Shown here: positions 1 to 5,625 of the stretch, in pieces
How positions within the stretch are numbered: the first letter of the stretch is position 1
How the letters are laid out: each line of letters begins with the position of its first letter
From: Pseudomonadota bacterium
Lineage (GTDB): Bacteria; Myxococcota_A; UBA796; SXON01
Length of the DNA stretch: 7,186 nt
Direction: 5' to 3'
NCBI GenBank assembly: GCA_005776735.1
Contig: SXOM01000147.1
Location: forward strand, 1-7,186
Program-made: the position numbers and the translations under genes
The notes under the pieces: generated by a model
Told to the model about the DNA's origin: nothing
The model's database searches: none
Seen by the model: the letters and a program-made list of their open reading frames with translations, nothing else

Positions 1-303
1 GACCGCGGCGCGCGCGCGCCCACCGCGGGGAGCGGCAGCGGCTACGCCGCGGCGCCGTGCCTCAAGCCGTGGCACCACCTCACGGTGAGCGCCGACGGCC
101 GGATCGCCCCGTGCTGCGTGCTCGCCGGCGAGGGTGGCTCCGTCGCCGGGCAGCCGCTCGCCGCGGCGTGGGAGGGCGATCCCTGGCTGTCCGCCCTCCG
201 CGCCCGCATGCTGACCGGGGCGCCCGGCGGTCGCTGCGTCGAGTGCAGCGAGAACCTCCTCGTGCACGAACGGGCGATCCGCGCCCGCCTGGGTGCCGCG
301 TGA
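1..303 (+). CDS. Radical SAM protein, C-terminal SPASM-type domain (5' end outside window)
   Basis: Only the last 100 codons are present; the reading frame is open from base 1 and stops at TGA 301-303. The visible part carries a SPASM-like cysteine pattern: C20 followed by KPW, an 'SADGRIAPCC' segment with C38 and C39, then C79-x-x-C82. In the SPASM family these cysteines bind auxiliary iron-sulfur clusters behind the radical SAM core, and the enzymes typically modify peptides or proteins. The catalytic CxxxCxxC core must lie upstream of the window, so the substrate class cannot be read. A GTG at 85 could look like a start but falls inside the SPASM motif, so it is not one. The stop overlaps the GTG start of the next radical SAM gene by four bases (GTGA), so the two are probably co-translated. 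The domain call is fairly secure; the precise function is unknown. Confidence 0.8.
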   Translation, partial: DRGARAPTAGSGSGYAAAPCLKPWHHLTVSADGRIAPCCVLAGEGGSVAGQPLAAAWEGDPWLSALRARMLTGAPGGRCVECSENLLVHERAIRARLGAA

Positions 304-1043
304 ACGTGAACCTGGAGCTGACCGACCACTGCAACCTGCGGTGCACGATGTGCAGCCAGTCCCTGCGAGAAGAGGCCCACGGCGCGCCACACCGATTCAT
401 GCCGTTCGGCGTCTGGGAAGCCGGCGTCGCCGGGCTCGCGGGGCTCCCCGACGTGACCCTCTGCCCCCACTGGCTCGGCGAGCCGACGTTGCACCCCGAG
501 TTCGATCGTTTCGTGCGCCACGCGTTCGACGCCAACGTCGGGAACCGGCTCTTCCGGCACTTCAAGCTCCACACCAACGCCGTGATCCTGCCCGAGGGCC
601 GCGCGCGCCTGCTCGTGGAGTTGGCCACGCGCGCCGACCAGGCGCCGGACACCTTCCAGGCCATCCACCTCTCCGTGGATGCCGACACCGCCCCCACCTA
701 CGCGCGCGTGAAGGGCGCCGATCGCCACGACCTCGTCGTGCAGAACGTCGAGCGCCTGCTCACGGTGCGCGGCCGCGACCGGGGGCCCGCGCTGCACGTG
801 GCCTTCGTCGTACAGGACGGCAACGCCGACGAAGCGGCCGCCTTCGTGGCGCGCTGGGCACCCCGCCTCGGGGGTACGCACGCGCCGGCGGTCGTCACCG
901 GGGACTGGCCGCCGATGGACCGCGACGCGGTGTACCTCCGGCGCTGGAACTGCGCCGACCAGGCCCACGCCGACCACCTGCACGGCGCGGCGTGCCGCTC
1001 GGTCGGAATCGTGCCGCCCACGCGACCCGCGGGGGCGTTCTGA
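300..1043 (+). CDS. Radical SAM domain protein without a clear SPASM domain
   Basis: A 247-residue protein starting at GTG 300, which overlaps the stop of the preceding gene; a second in-frame GTG at 306 is an alternative. Residues 5-18 read LELTDHCNLRCTMC, the radical SAM CxxxCxxC motif (C11, C15, C18) that binds the 4Fe-4S cluster cleaving S-adenosylmethionine. Residues 60-67 (GEPTLHPE) match the family's 'GGEP'-type SAM-binding strand, and 'HLSVDAD' and 'VKG' segments fit later barrel strands. After the barrel the protein ends soon, with only C218 and C232 and no 'PW...CC...CxxC' pattern like that in the upstream gene. It therefore looks like a core enzyme that lost, or never had, a full SPASM domain. 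The open frame continues upstream to about 57, but that part overlaps the previous gene and is not credible coding. The stop TGA overlaps the next gene's ATG (TGATG), suggesting a coupled operon. The reaction and substrate are unknown. Confidence 0.85.
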   Translation: MNVNLELTDHCNLRCTMCSQSLREEAHGAPHRFMPFGVWEAGVAGLAGLPDVTLCPHWLGEPTLHPEFDRFVRHAFDANVGNRLFRHFKLHTNAVILPEGRARLLVELATRADQAPDTFQAIHLSVDADTAPTYARVKGADRHDLVVQNVERLLTVRGRDRGPALHVAFVVQDGNADEAAAFVARWAPRLGGTHAPAVVTGDWPPMDRDAVYLRRWNCADQAHADHLHGAACRSVGIVPPTRPAGAF

Positions 1044-1633
1044 TGGGCCTCTGGGCGCTCGGGGCCTGCGTGGACCTGCTCCACACCGACGCCGGCGACG
1101 AGCGCATCCGCGGCGCGCTCTGGGCCGAGGGCCTGGTCGCCAACCAACCCACCGCCGCGGCGCTCGTGATCACCAACTCCCCGCTGCCGTGCGCGCCGGC
1201 GACCGACGAAGACGACGCCACCACCGAGGTCGACGAGGCGGCGATCGCGCACATCTGGTGGGAGGCCGAGCTGGGCGCCGCGTTGAGCCGCGAAGGCGCA
1301 GCGGCGCTCGTGGTGTGGATGCCCGACCCGACGGCGCCGTTTCAGGAGGGCGCGGGCACCCTCGCCGGCACCCTTCGGGTGGACGAAGCGGAGCTGGCGA
1401 CCCAGGACGGGGTCACCTCCACGTGGACGGTCACCGAACGGACGCTGGCCGTCGCCAGCGAAGGCGACCTGCGCGCCGAGCCCGCCGACGGCGGGTTCGA
1501 CGTGGACGTGGCGGTGCTCGGGTGGTCGGCCACCACGCGGGTCGCCCGTTGCGACGAACCCGCGCTGGCCCAGGCGGTGTGGCCGATGCTCCTGGCCCTC
1601 GATGCGGAGGCGGCGTCGGCCGCAGGCGATTGA
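1043..1633 (+). CDS. Probable small lipoprotein of unknown function
   Basis: A 196-residue protein from ATG 1043, which overlaps the preceding stop and has a GGGGG tract seven bases upstream. The N-terminus is MGLWALGAC, a very short hydrophobic stretch ending in a lipobox-like LGAC, so C9 may be lipidated. From ATG this signal lacks a positive n-region. An in-frame GTG at 992 would give a 213-residue form with arginines at 5, 7 and 13, the same hydrophobic run and C26, which is a much better lipoprotein signal but overlaps the radical SAM gene by 52 bases. The mature part has a strand-rich look ('AALVITNSPLPC', 'AALVVWMPDP', 'GTLRVDEAEL', 'DVAVLGWS') and two cysteines in 'PLPC' and 'VARC' that could form a disulfide. 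No family was recognised. It is the third gene of a coupled run, so it may be a partner or substrate of the radical SAM enzymes, but that is a guess. Confidence 0.68.
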   Translation: MGLWALGACVDLLHTDAGDERIRGALWAEGLVANQPTAAALVITNSPLPCAPATDEDDATTEVDEAAIAHIWWEAELGAALSREGAAALVVWMPDPTAPFQEGAGTLAGTLRVDEAELATQDGVTSTWTVTERTLAVASEGDLRAEPADGGFDVDVAVLGWSATTRVARCDEPALAQAVWPMLLALDAEAASAAGD

Positions 1634-1650
1634 CCGGCGGTGGCCGCGGA

Positions 1651-1687
1651 CCGCGCGCCGGCTCGGCCGCCGTCGAGCCGGTCGCGG
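1651..1687. terminator. Hairpin between convergent genes, candidate bidirectional terminator
   Basis: The arms CCGGCTCG (1658-1665) and CGAGCCGG (1674-1681) are perfect inverted repeats with an eight-base loop. Outer bases CCGCG (1651-1655) and CGCGG (1683-1687) can extend the stem past a small internal loop. It sits in the 69-base gap between the stops of the lipoprotein gene (plus) and the TPR gene (minus), the expected place for a shared terminator. There is no T-tract on either side, so it is not a classical intrinsic terminator, and hairpins arise easily in GC-rich DNA. Confidence 0.45.
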
Positions 1688-1702
1688 CGCGGGCCCCCGG
1701 CG

Positions 1703-2026
1703 CTACTCCTCCTCGTCCTCGTCGAGGGCCTGGAGCGCCGACGTGAGCTCGCTGCGGGTGTGGGGGTCGCTGGCCCCGAGCGCCACCAGCCCGCGGTTCC
1801 ACGCCGTGCGCGCCCCGTCGGCGTCGCCCGATTCGCGACGTGCCGCCCCGTAGGCGTAATAGCCGGCCCCGTAGGTGGGAAACAGCTCGATGATGCGCTC
1901 GAAGGTGGCGAAGCACTCCGCCCACTCCCCGCGCTTTCGCAGCTCCATCCCGAGGCTGTAGAGGGCGAAGCGATCGTCGGGCTTCTTGGTCAGGTAGTCG
2001 CGGACGGCGGCGAGACGGTCGGACAC
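1703..2026 (-). CDS. Small tetratricopeptide-repeat (TPR) protein
   Basis: A 107-residue protein starting at GTG (2026-2024) with a good GGAG Shine-Dalgarno seven bases upstream; the open frame continues further upstream, but only antisense to the next gene. Residues about 18-51 ('RFALYSLGMELRKRGEW...FERIIELFP') and 52-85 ('YGAGYYAYGAARRESGD...AWNRGL') each fit the 34-residue TPR pattern, with small residues at the helix-packing positions. Residues 1-17 may be a capping or partial helix. The C-terminus is acidic (DEDEEE). No signal peptide or membrane segment is seen, so it should be cytoplasmic. TPR proteins mediate protein-protein contacts; no catalytic residue is expected and no partner can be named. 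It is transcribed alone, divergent from the large lipoprotein gene and convergent with the radical SAM operon. The domain call is solid; the role is unknown. Confidence 0.87.
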   Translation of the reverse strand: MSDRLAAVRDYLTKKPDDRFALYSLGMELRKRGEWAECFATFERIIELFPTYGAGYYAYGAARRESGDADGARTAWNRGLVALGASDPHTRSELTSALQALDEDEEE

Positions 2027-2033
2027 GGGCGGA

Positions 2034-2037
2034 CTCC
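2034..2037 (-). promoter_or_regulatory. Ribosome binding site (GGAG) of the TPR gene
   Basis: On the minus strand GGAG lies seven bases before the GTG at 2026. It decides the start, because the frame stays open for over 400 further bases upstream without another gene there. Confidence 0.7.
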
Positions 2038-2093
2038 GCGGGGAAAATCGTGCGGCGCGAGGGCGCGCAAAAAGGTATCCTGCGCCCCGATCC

Positions 2094-2098
2094 AGAGG
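2094..2098 (+). promoter_or_regulatory. Ribosome binding site (AGAGG) supporting a TTG start
   Basis: AGAGG lies seven bases before TTG 2106. No ATG or GTG in this frame sits nearby, and translation from this TTG gives at once a lipoprotein signal peptide, so the site and the signal support each other. Confidence 0.65.
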
Positions 2099-2105
2099 CG
2101 GTGGC

Positions 2106-4274
2106 TTGCGGTACTCGATTCTCGTCCTGCTCGTGGCGTGCGACCAAGGCATCATCAACGACACCGTCGGTGGCGGCAAGGACACCTCCGAGCCGATCTC
2201 GGAAGATCCGAACCTCGTCCTCAGCACCGACGCCATCGACTTCGGCGAGGTCGAGTACGGTAAGCTGTACCAGCAGTTCATCACGATCTCCAACGCCGGC
2301 CTGGCCGACCTGGTGGTCGACAACATCAGCACCGACGCGCCGTTCTCCGCCAACCCGCTCTCGGTCACGGTCGCCGCGGGCAGCAGCACGCAGGTCACCG
2401 TCCAGATCACGTCCAGCGAATGGGCCGACTTCGACGCCGACCTGGTCTTCACGTCCAACGACCCCAAGGGCGCGGTCTCGGTGCCGCTCTCGGCCGACAC
2501 GATCGTCGACGCCGACGGCGACGGCTACGACCGCGCCGAGTCCGGCGGCGACGACTGCGACGACGACGACAACCGCGTCAACCCCGGCGCCAGCGAGCTC
2601 TGGTACGACGGCGTCGACCAGAACTGCAACGGCGACTCCGACTACGACCAGGACAAGGACGGCTACGAGTCCGACGCCTTCAACGAAGACCCGCTCGACG
2701 GCGGGGGCGACTGCAACGACTCCAACGTCGACTACTACCCCGGCGCCGCCGACGTCCCCTACGACAACCGCGACACCAACTGCGACGACGCGGACGACTA
2801 CGACTACGACGGCGACGGCTCCCGCTCCGAGGACTACGGCGCCGGTCTCGACTGCGACGACAACGACGCCGACGTGAACATCAGCTCCGACGAGCAGCTC
2901 AACGGCAAGGACGACGACTGCGACGGCGTGGTCGACGGCGCGGTCGACCTCGACCAGACCGAGTACACCTACGTCGGCAAGGGCAGCTACGACCAGGCCG
3001 GCTACTCGGTCGCGCTCGGCGACCTCGACGACGACGGCTACGCCGAGGTCGTCGTGGGTGCGCCGTACTACAACGCCAGCGGCGCGGGCTCCAACGGCCG
3101 CGGCATGGTGGGCATCTTCCAGGGCGCCGCCGAGCTCCCGGCGACGGGCGGCGACCTGCGCGACGCCGCGTACGACATCCAGGGCGACGGTTCGTCCGAC
3201 GGCCTGGGCTTCTTCGTCACCGTGCTCGGCGACTTCGACGGCAACGCGGTCAACGACCTCGCGGTGTCGGCCGGGCCGATCAACAGCAACGGCGGCGCGG
3301 TCTACGTGATCGACGGCGACGACGTCATGCGCGGGCGCGACCTCGGCGACGCGCTCATCAGCGTCTCGGGCAGCTCCAGCCAGTACGCGGGCCGCGGCAT
3401 CGCGACCGACATCGACCTGGACGGCGACGGCCTGCAGGACCTGCTCATGGCCTACAGCAACAGCGGCAACAACGCCGTGGCGCTGGAGTACGGCGGCGGC
3501 AGCGGCGCCATCAGCTTGTCCAGCACCGACGCCCAGTGGAGCTACAGCGGCTCCTCCGACGTCTTCTACCGGAACATGCCGGCGGGCGCCGACCTCAACG
3601 GCGACGGCCACCAGGACCTGCTCTTCTCCGACGGCACCGTCGACTCCCCGAGCACCGACTCGGGCGCGGCCTGGATCGTCTGGGGCGACTCGAGCCGGTT
3701 CAGCGGCAGCCAGAACTTCTCGAGCGTGTCCACCACCATCGGGTACGGCAGCAGCAGCGAAAACTTCGGGTTCGCCACCCAGGCGGGCGACGACCTCACC
3801 GGCGACGGCATCCCCGAGCTGTGGGTGTATGAGCAGGACACCGCGCTGTACGCCTTCGCGGGCGGCGCGTACCTCGAGTCCACCCACGTCGACACCGCCG
3901 ACTCCCTGGTCACCTACACGTGGGACTCGAGCACCGAGGACATCGAAGTGCTCCGTCGCGGCGGCGACTTCACCGGCGACGGCATCGACGACATGTTCTT
4001 CGGCCTCCCCGACGAGAGCTACGGCGCGGTGATGTACGTCGCGTCCGAGCTGTGCTGCACCGGCGCGTCCTACGCGATCGAAGACGTGTACGGCGCGTTC
4101 ATGTCGGGCCTCAGCGACAACGACAACGGGCTGCTCGGCTGGGGCATGTCCCCGCGCGCCGCCGACGTCAACGGCGACGGCCAGGCCGACTTCGCCGCGG
4201 GCGACCCCGAGAAGTTGTCGAGCAGCTCCTCCAAGGAGGGCGAGGTCTACGTGTTCATGAACGAGCACCTGTAG
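2106..4274 (+). CDS. Modular lipoprotein: HYDIN-like domain, MopE-type metal-binding motifs and seven FG-GAP repeats
   Basis: A 722-residue protein from TTG 2106. Residues 1-12 (MRYSILVLLVAC) form a short lipoprotein signal; C12 would be lipidated, with D13 at +2, which in Escherichia coli keeps lipoproteins in the inner membrane, a rule that may not hold here. After a linker, residues 35-134 resemble the choice-of-anchor-D/HYDIN immunoglobulin-like domain ('IDFGEVEYG', 'ITISNAGLADLVV', 'VAAGSSTQVTVQIT'). Residues 135-283 hold three copies of the Asp-rich 'putative metal-binding' motif named after MopE, with six cysteines in pairs (151/174, 203/226, 250/272). Residues 300-722 carry seven FG-GAP-type repeats with DxDxDG-like calcium loops starting near 306, 376, 437, 496, 563, 621 and 687, a spacing that fits a seven-bladed propeller as in integrin alpha. 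The protein probably acts at the cell envelope, binding calcium or other metal and perhaps a ligand; no enzyme motif is seen. It appears monocistronic. Confidence 0.9.
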   Translation: MRYSILVLLVACDQGIINDTVGGGKDTSEPISEDPNLVLSTDAIDFGEVEYGKLYQQFITISNAGLADLVVDNISTDAPFSANPLSVTVAAGSSTQVTVQITSSEWADFDADLVFTSNDPKGAVSVPLSADTIVDADGDGYDRAESGGDDCDDDDNRVNPGASELWYDGVDQNCNGDSDYDQDKDGYESDAFNEDPLDGGGDCNDSNVDYYPGAADVPYDNRDTNCDDADDYDYDGDGSRSEDYGAGLDCDDNDADVNISSDEQLNGKDDDCDGVVDGAVDLDQTEYTYVGKGSYDQAGYSVALGDLDDDGYAEVVVGAPYYNASGAGSNGRGMVGIFQGAAELPATGGDLRDAAYDIQGDGSSDGLGFFVTVLGDFDGNAVNDLAVSAGPINSNGGAVYVIDGDDVMRGRDLGDALISVSGSSSQYAGRGIATDIDLDGDGLQDLLMAYSNSGNNAVALEYGGGSGAISLSSTDAQWSYSGSSDVFYRNMPAGADLNGDGHQDLLFSDGTVDSPSTDSGAAWIVWGDSSRFSGSQNFSSVSTTIGYGSSSENFGFATQAGDDLTGDGIPELWVYEQDTALYAFAGGAYLESTHVDTADSLVTYTWDSSTEDIEVLRRGGDFTGDGIDDMFFGLPDESYGAVMYVASELCCTGASYAIEDVYGAFMSGLSDNDNGLLGWGMSPRAADVNGDGQADFAAGDPEKLSSSSSKEGEVYVFMNEHL
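2508..2954 (+). repeat. Three tandem Asp/Cys-rich metal-binding motifs (MopE-like)
   Basis: Encoded residues 135-283 repeat a pattern of a DxDGDG-like loop, then a DC(D/N)D core, usually a PGA-type turn (NPGA, YPGA; degenerate in copy 3), then a 'NC(N/D)' or 'DCDG' end. Cysteine spacing within the copies is 23, 23 and 22. I count about 47 Asp in 149 residues. The DNA is correspondingly rich in GAC and GGC codons. Confidence 0.8.
3003..4269 (+). repeat. Seven FG-GAP/VCBS-type repeats (probable beta-propeller)
   Basis: The calcium-loop segments read GDLDDDGYAEVVVG, GDFDGNAVNDLAVS, IDLDGDGLQDLLMA, ADLNGDGHQDLLFS, DDLTGDGIPELWVY, GDFTGDGIDDMFFG and ADVNGDGQADFAAG, spaced about 58-70 residues apart. 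The second copy is the least canonical (GN in place of GDG). Seven blades are the number in integrin-type propellers. Confidence 0.85.
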
Positions 4275-4279
4275 GGCGC

Positions 4280-4325
4280 CGCGCCGCGACCGTCCGGGCC
4301 TCGATCGAGGCGGGCGCGCGGCGCG
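4280..4325. terminator. Nested inverted repeats between convergent genes, possible terminator
   Basis: An outer stem pairs CGCGCCGCG (4280-4288) with CGCGGCGCG (4317-4325) and encloses the perfect palindrome CCTCGATCGAGG (4299-4310). It lies in the 67-base gap between the stops of the FG-GAP lipoprotein gene and the downstream sulfotransferase gene, so it could end transcription in both directions. No T-tract follows on either strand, so an intrinsic mechanism is uncertain. Confidence 0.4.
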
Positions 4326-4341
4326 CTCCACGGGTCGACGT

Positions 4342-5625
4342 TCACTCCCACGCGCTCCGGTCCTCGGGGTAGCCGAGCGCTTCGCGCACGGACTGCACCT
4401 CGGGGAGCGCGAGCACCGGCTCGAGCAGGCCAGCGCGCGCGAACCAGCGGCGGTGCCGCGGCTGGTGCGTCGCCATCACCGCCGGCAGGCCGCGGTGCAG
4501 GACCGCCGCCAGCTCGTCGTGCACCGGCAGGCCGAGCCAGTCGGCGAGCTCGCCCATGGCGCGCTCCTGACGGTGGCGCGCCCCGACCACGTCCTCGAAG
4601 CGCAGGCAGTGCCGGTCGCCGTCCCCGTCGCGGAGCACGGCCGCGTGGGCGCCGGACCACTGCGCGGCGCACACCCGCTCCAGCGGGGCCGAGGTGAGCG
4701 CCCGCCACCCCGGCGGGCGGTCGAACTTCCACCACCGGTCGCCGCCCGCCACCACGTCGGAGTAGCCCTGGATGGCCAGCCCACCGACGTCATGGCTGTG
4801 AAAGCCGGGGAAGCGCCAGCCGTCGTAGAGGCCGTTGATGCTCGCCGCCGGGTTGCGCACGAGGTGGAGCACCCGCACCCGCGCGTCGGGGAAGAGGCGC
4901 CGGAGCCACCCCAGGCGGTAGGCGTTGCTCGGCGTCTTGATCACCAACGGTCGGGCGCGAAGCTCCGCCTCCGTGGGGTGGCGCCACGGCAGGGGCAGCA
5001 CGAACGGCGGCTCCTCGACGAGCCGCCCGGGGCAGTAGGCGCCGGCAGGCCCCGTGCCCGCGACCCGCTCACGATCCACGTCGTAGGCGGCGGGGTGGAA
5101 GGCGGGCCAACGGGCCGCGAAGCGCGCGAGGAGGCGCACGTAGAAGTCCGACGCGTCGGCGAAGTGGCCGGGCGCCCACGCCGCCGCCCAGCGCTCGGCG
5201 AGCACCCGGCGCACGTCGTCGGCCACCTCGGGCGCCGCCACGTCGAGGTCGGGCCACTGGAGCACCAGGCGCGCGGCGATCTCGCGCGCGAAGGTGGTGA
5301 TCGCCTCGTCGTCGTCGAGGCGATCGGTGGGCTGCCCACAGTCCGCCCCGAGGGCGGTCCCCAGGCCGGGGGGGACCGGGTGCCCGGGTGCGAGCGCGTC
5401 GTCGTCGCCGCCCTCGCAACCGTAGAGCCGGAGCTGCGGGTTGACCTCGGCCCGAAAGTGCAGGAGCGCGCGGCTCCGGCGCAGCACCTCGGCGAAGATG
5501 GAACTGCCGCCGCGCGAGCTGGACGCGACCACGACCACCTCGCGCGCGACCCGCACGTCGGGCGCCGGGAGCCCGGCGCGTAGCGCCGCCACCCGTTCGC
5601 GCACCGCCCCGACATCAACGGCCAC
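4342..5625 (-). CDS. Sulfotransferase family protein (427 residues)
   Basis: This protein likely transfers sulfate from PAPS to an acceptor hydroxyl or amine. Residues 29-45 ('EVVVVASSSRGGSSIFA') form the 5'-phosphosulfate-binding loop with R38 and the GGSS turn. Residues 229-232 (IKTP region) and 252-264 ('VLHLVRNPAASIN', R257 and S262) form the 3'-phosphate-binding part. 'LRFEDVV' near 341 and 'ADWLGLP' near 361 match the usual C-terminal part of the fold. A long insert (about 60-215) separates the two PAPS motifs and probably builds the acceptor pocket. The start is taken as GTG 5625, overlapping the end of the upstream sulfotransferase gene by 11 bases; GTG 5604 is an alternative, and neither has a strong ribosome site. 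No signal peptide or membrane helix is seen, so it is cytoplasmic. The acceptor is unknown. Sequence similarity to its neighbour is limited to the PAPS motifs, so they are not a recent duplication. Confidence 0.82.
   Translation of the reverse strand: MAVDVGAVRERVAALRAGLPAPDVRVAREVVVVASSSRGGSSIFAEVLRRSRALLHFRAEVNPQLRLYGCEGGDDDALAPGHPVPPGLGTALGADCGQPTDRLDDDEAITTFAREIAARLVLQWPDLDVAAPEVADDVRRVLAERWAAAWAPGHFADASDFYVRLLARFAARWPAFHPAAYDVDRERVAGTGPAGAYCPGRLVEEPPFVLPLPWRHPTEAELRARPLVIKTPSNAYRLGWLRRLFPDARVRVLHLVRNPAASINGLYDGWRFPGFHSHDVGGLAIQGYSDVVAGGDRWWKFDRPPGWRALTSAPLERVCAAQWSGAHAAVLRDGDGDRHCLRFEDVVGARHRQERAMGELADWLGLPVHDELAAVLHRGLPAVMATHQPRHRRWFARAGLLEPVLALPEVQSVREALGYPEDRSAWE

Larger units (their letters stand above)
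2027..2105. promoter_or_regulatory. Divergent promoter region between TPR and FG-GAP lipoprotein genes
   Basis: This 79-base gap must hold the promoters of both flanking genes. It contains the only notable A/T tracts nearby: GGGAAAATCG (2041-2050) and CAAAAAGGTATCC (2069-2080). TATCCT at 2076-2081 fits a TAnnnT -10 box for the plus-strand gene and would give a leader of about 18 bases carrying the AGAGG site. No convincing -35 box was found 16-18 bases upstream. For the minus gene, the complement of the AAAATC tract could be a -10 region, but this is weak. Being a promoter region is certain by position; the boxes are tentative. Confidence 0.45.

Noticed and set aside
57..299. Upstream extension of the second radical SAM gene to an earlier start.
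   Set aside because: It would overlap the SPASM domain of the preceding gene, and its translation is Arg/Pro-rich without family features; GTG 300 begins just before the radical SAM motif.
42..983. A 313-codon minus-strand frame opposite the radical SAM genes.
   Set aside because: Compositionally a shadow frame (Val/Gly/Ala/Arg-rich) with no motif, while the plus strand has conserved cysteine motifs.
1..1043. The first two genes as one gene split by a frameshift at about 300.
   Set aside because: The order would be SPASM then radical SAM core, opposite to the family order, and the GTGA junction is a normal start/stop overlap.
2027..2500. N-terminal extension of the TPR protein to residues encoded up to 2500.
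   Set aside because: The extension is antisense to the lipoprotein gene; the GGAG site and onset of TPR-like helices mark GTG 2026 as the start.
2508..2954. Regular GAC/GGC repeats as a possible CRISPR array or satellite repeat.
   Set aside because: Periodicity comes from Asp/Gly codons of metal-binding loops; there are no conserved repeat units with unique spacers.
1431..4331. A 966-codon open frame on the minus strand, antisense to the FG-GAP lipoprotein gene and crossing the TPR and lipoprotein genes.
   Set aside because: Its translation is low-complexity Val/Ala/Gly/Arg, the expected antisense image of GAC/GGC-rich codons, and it crosses three genes that have real domains.
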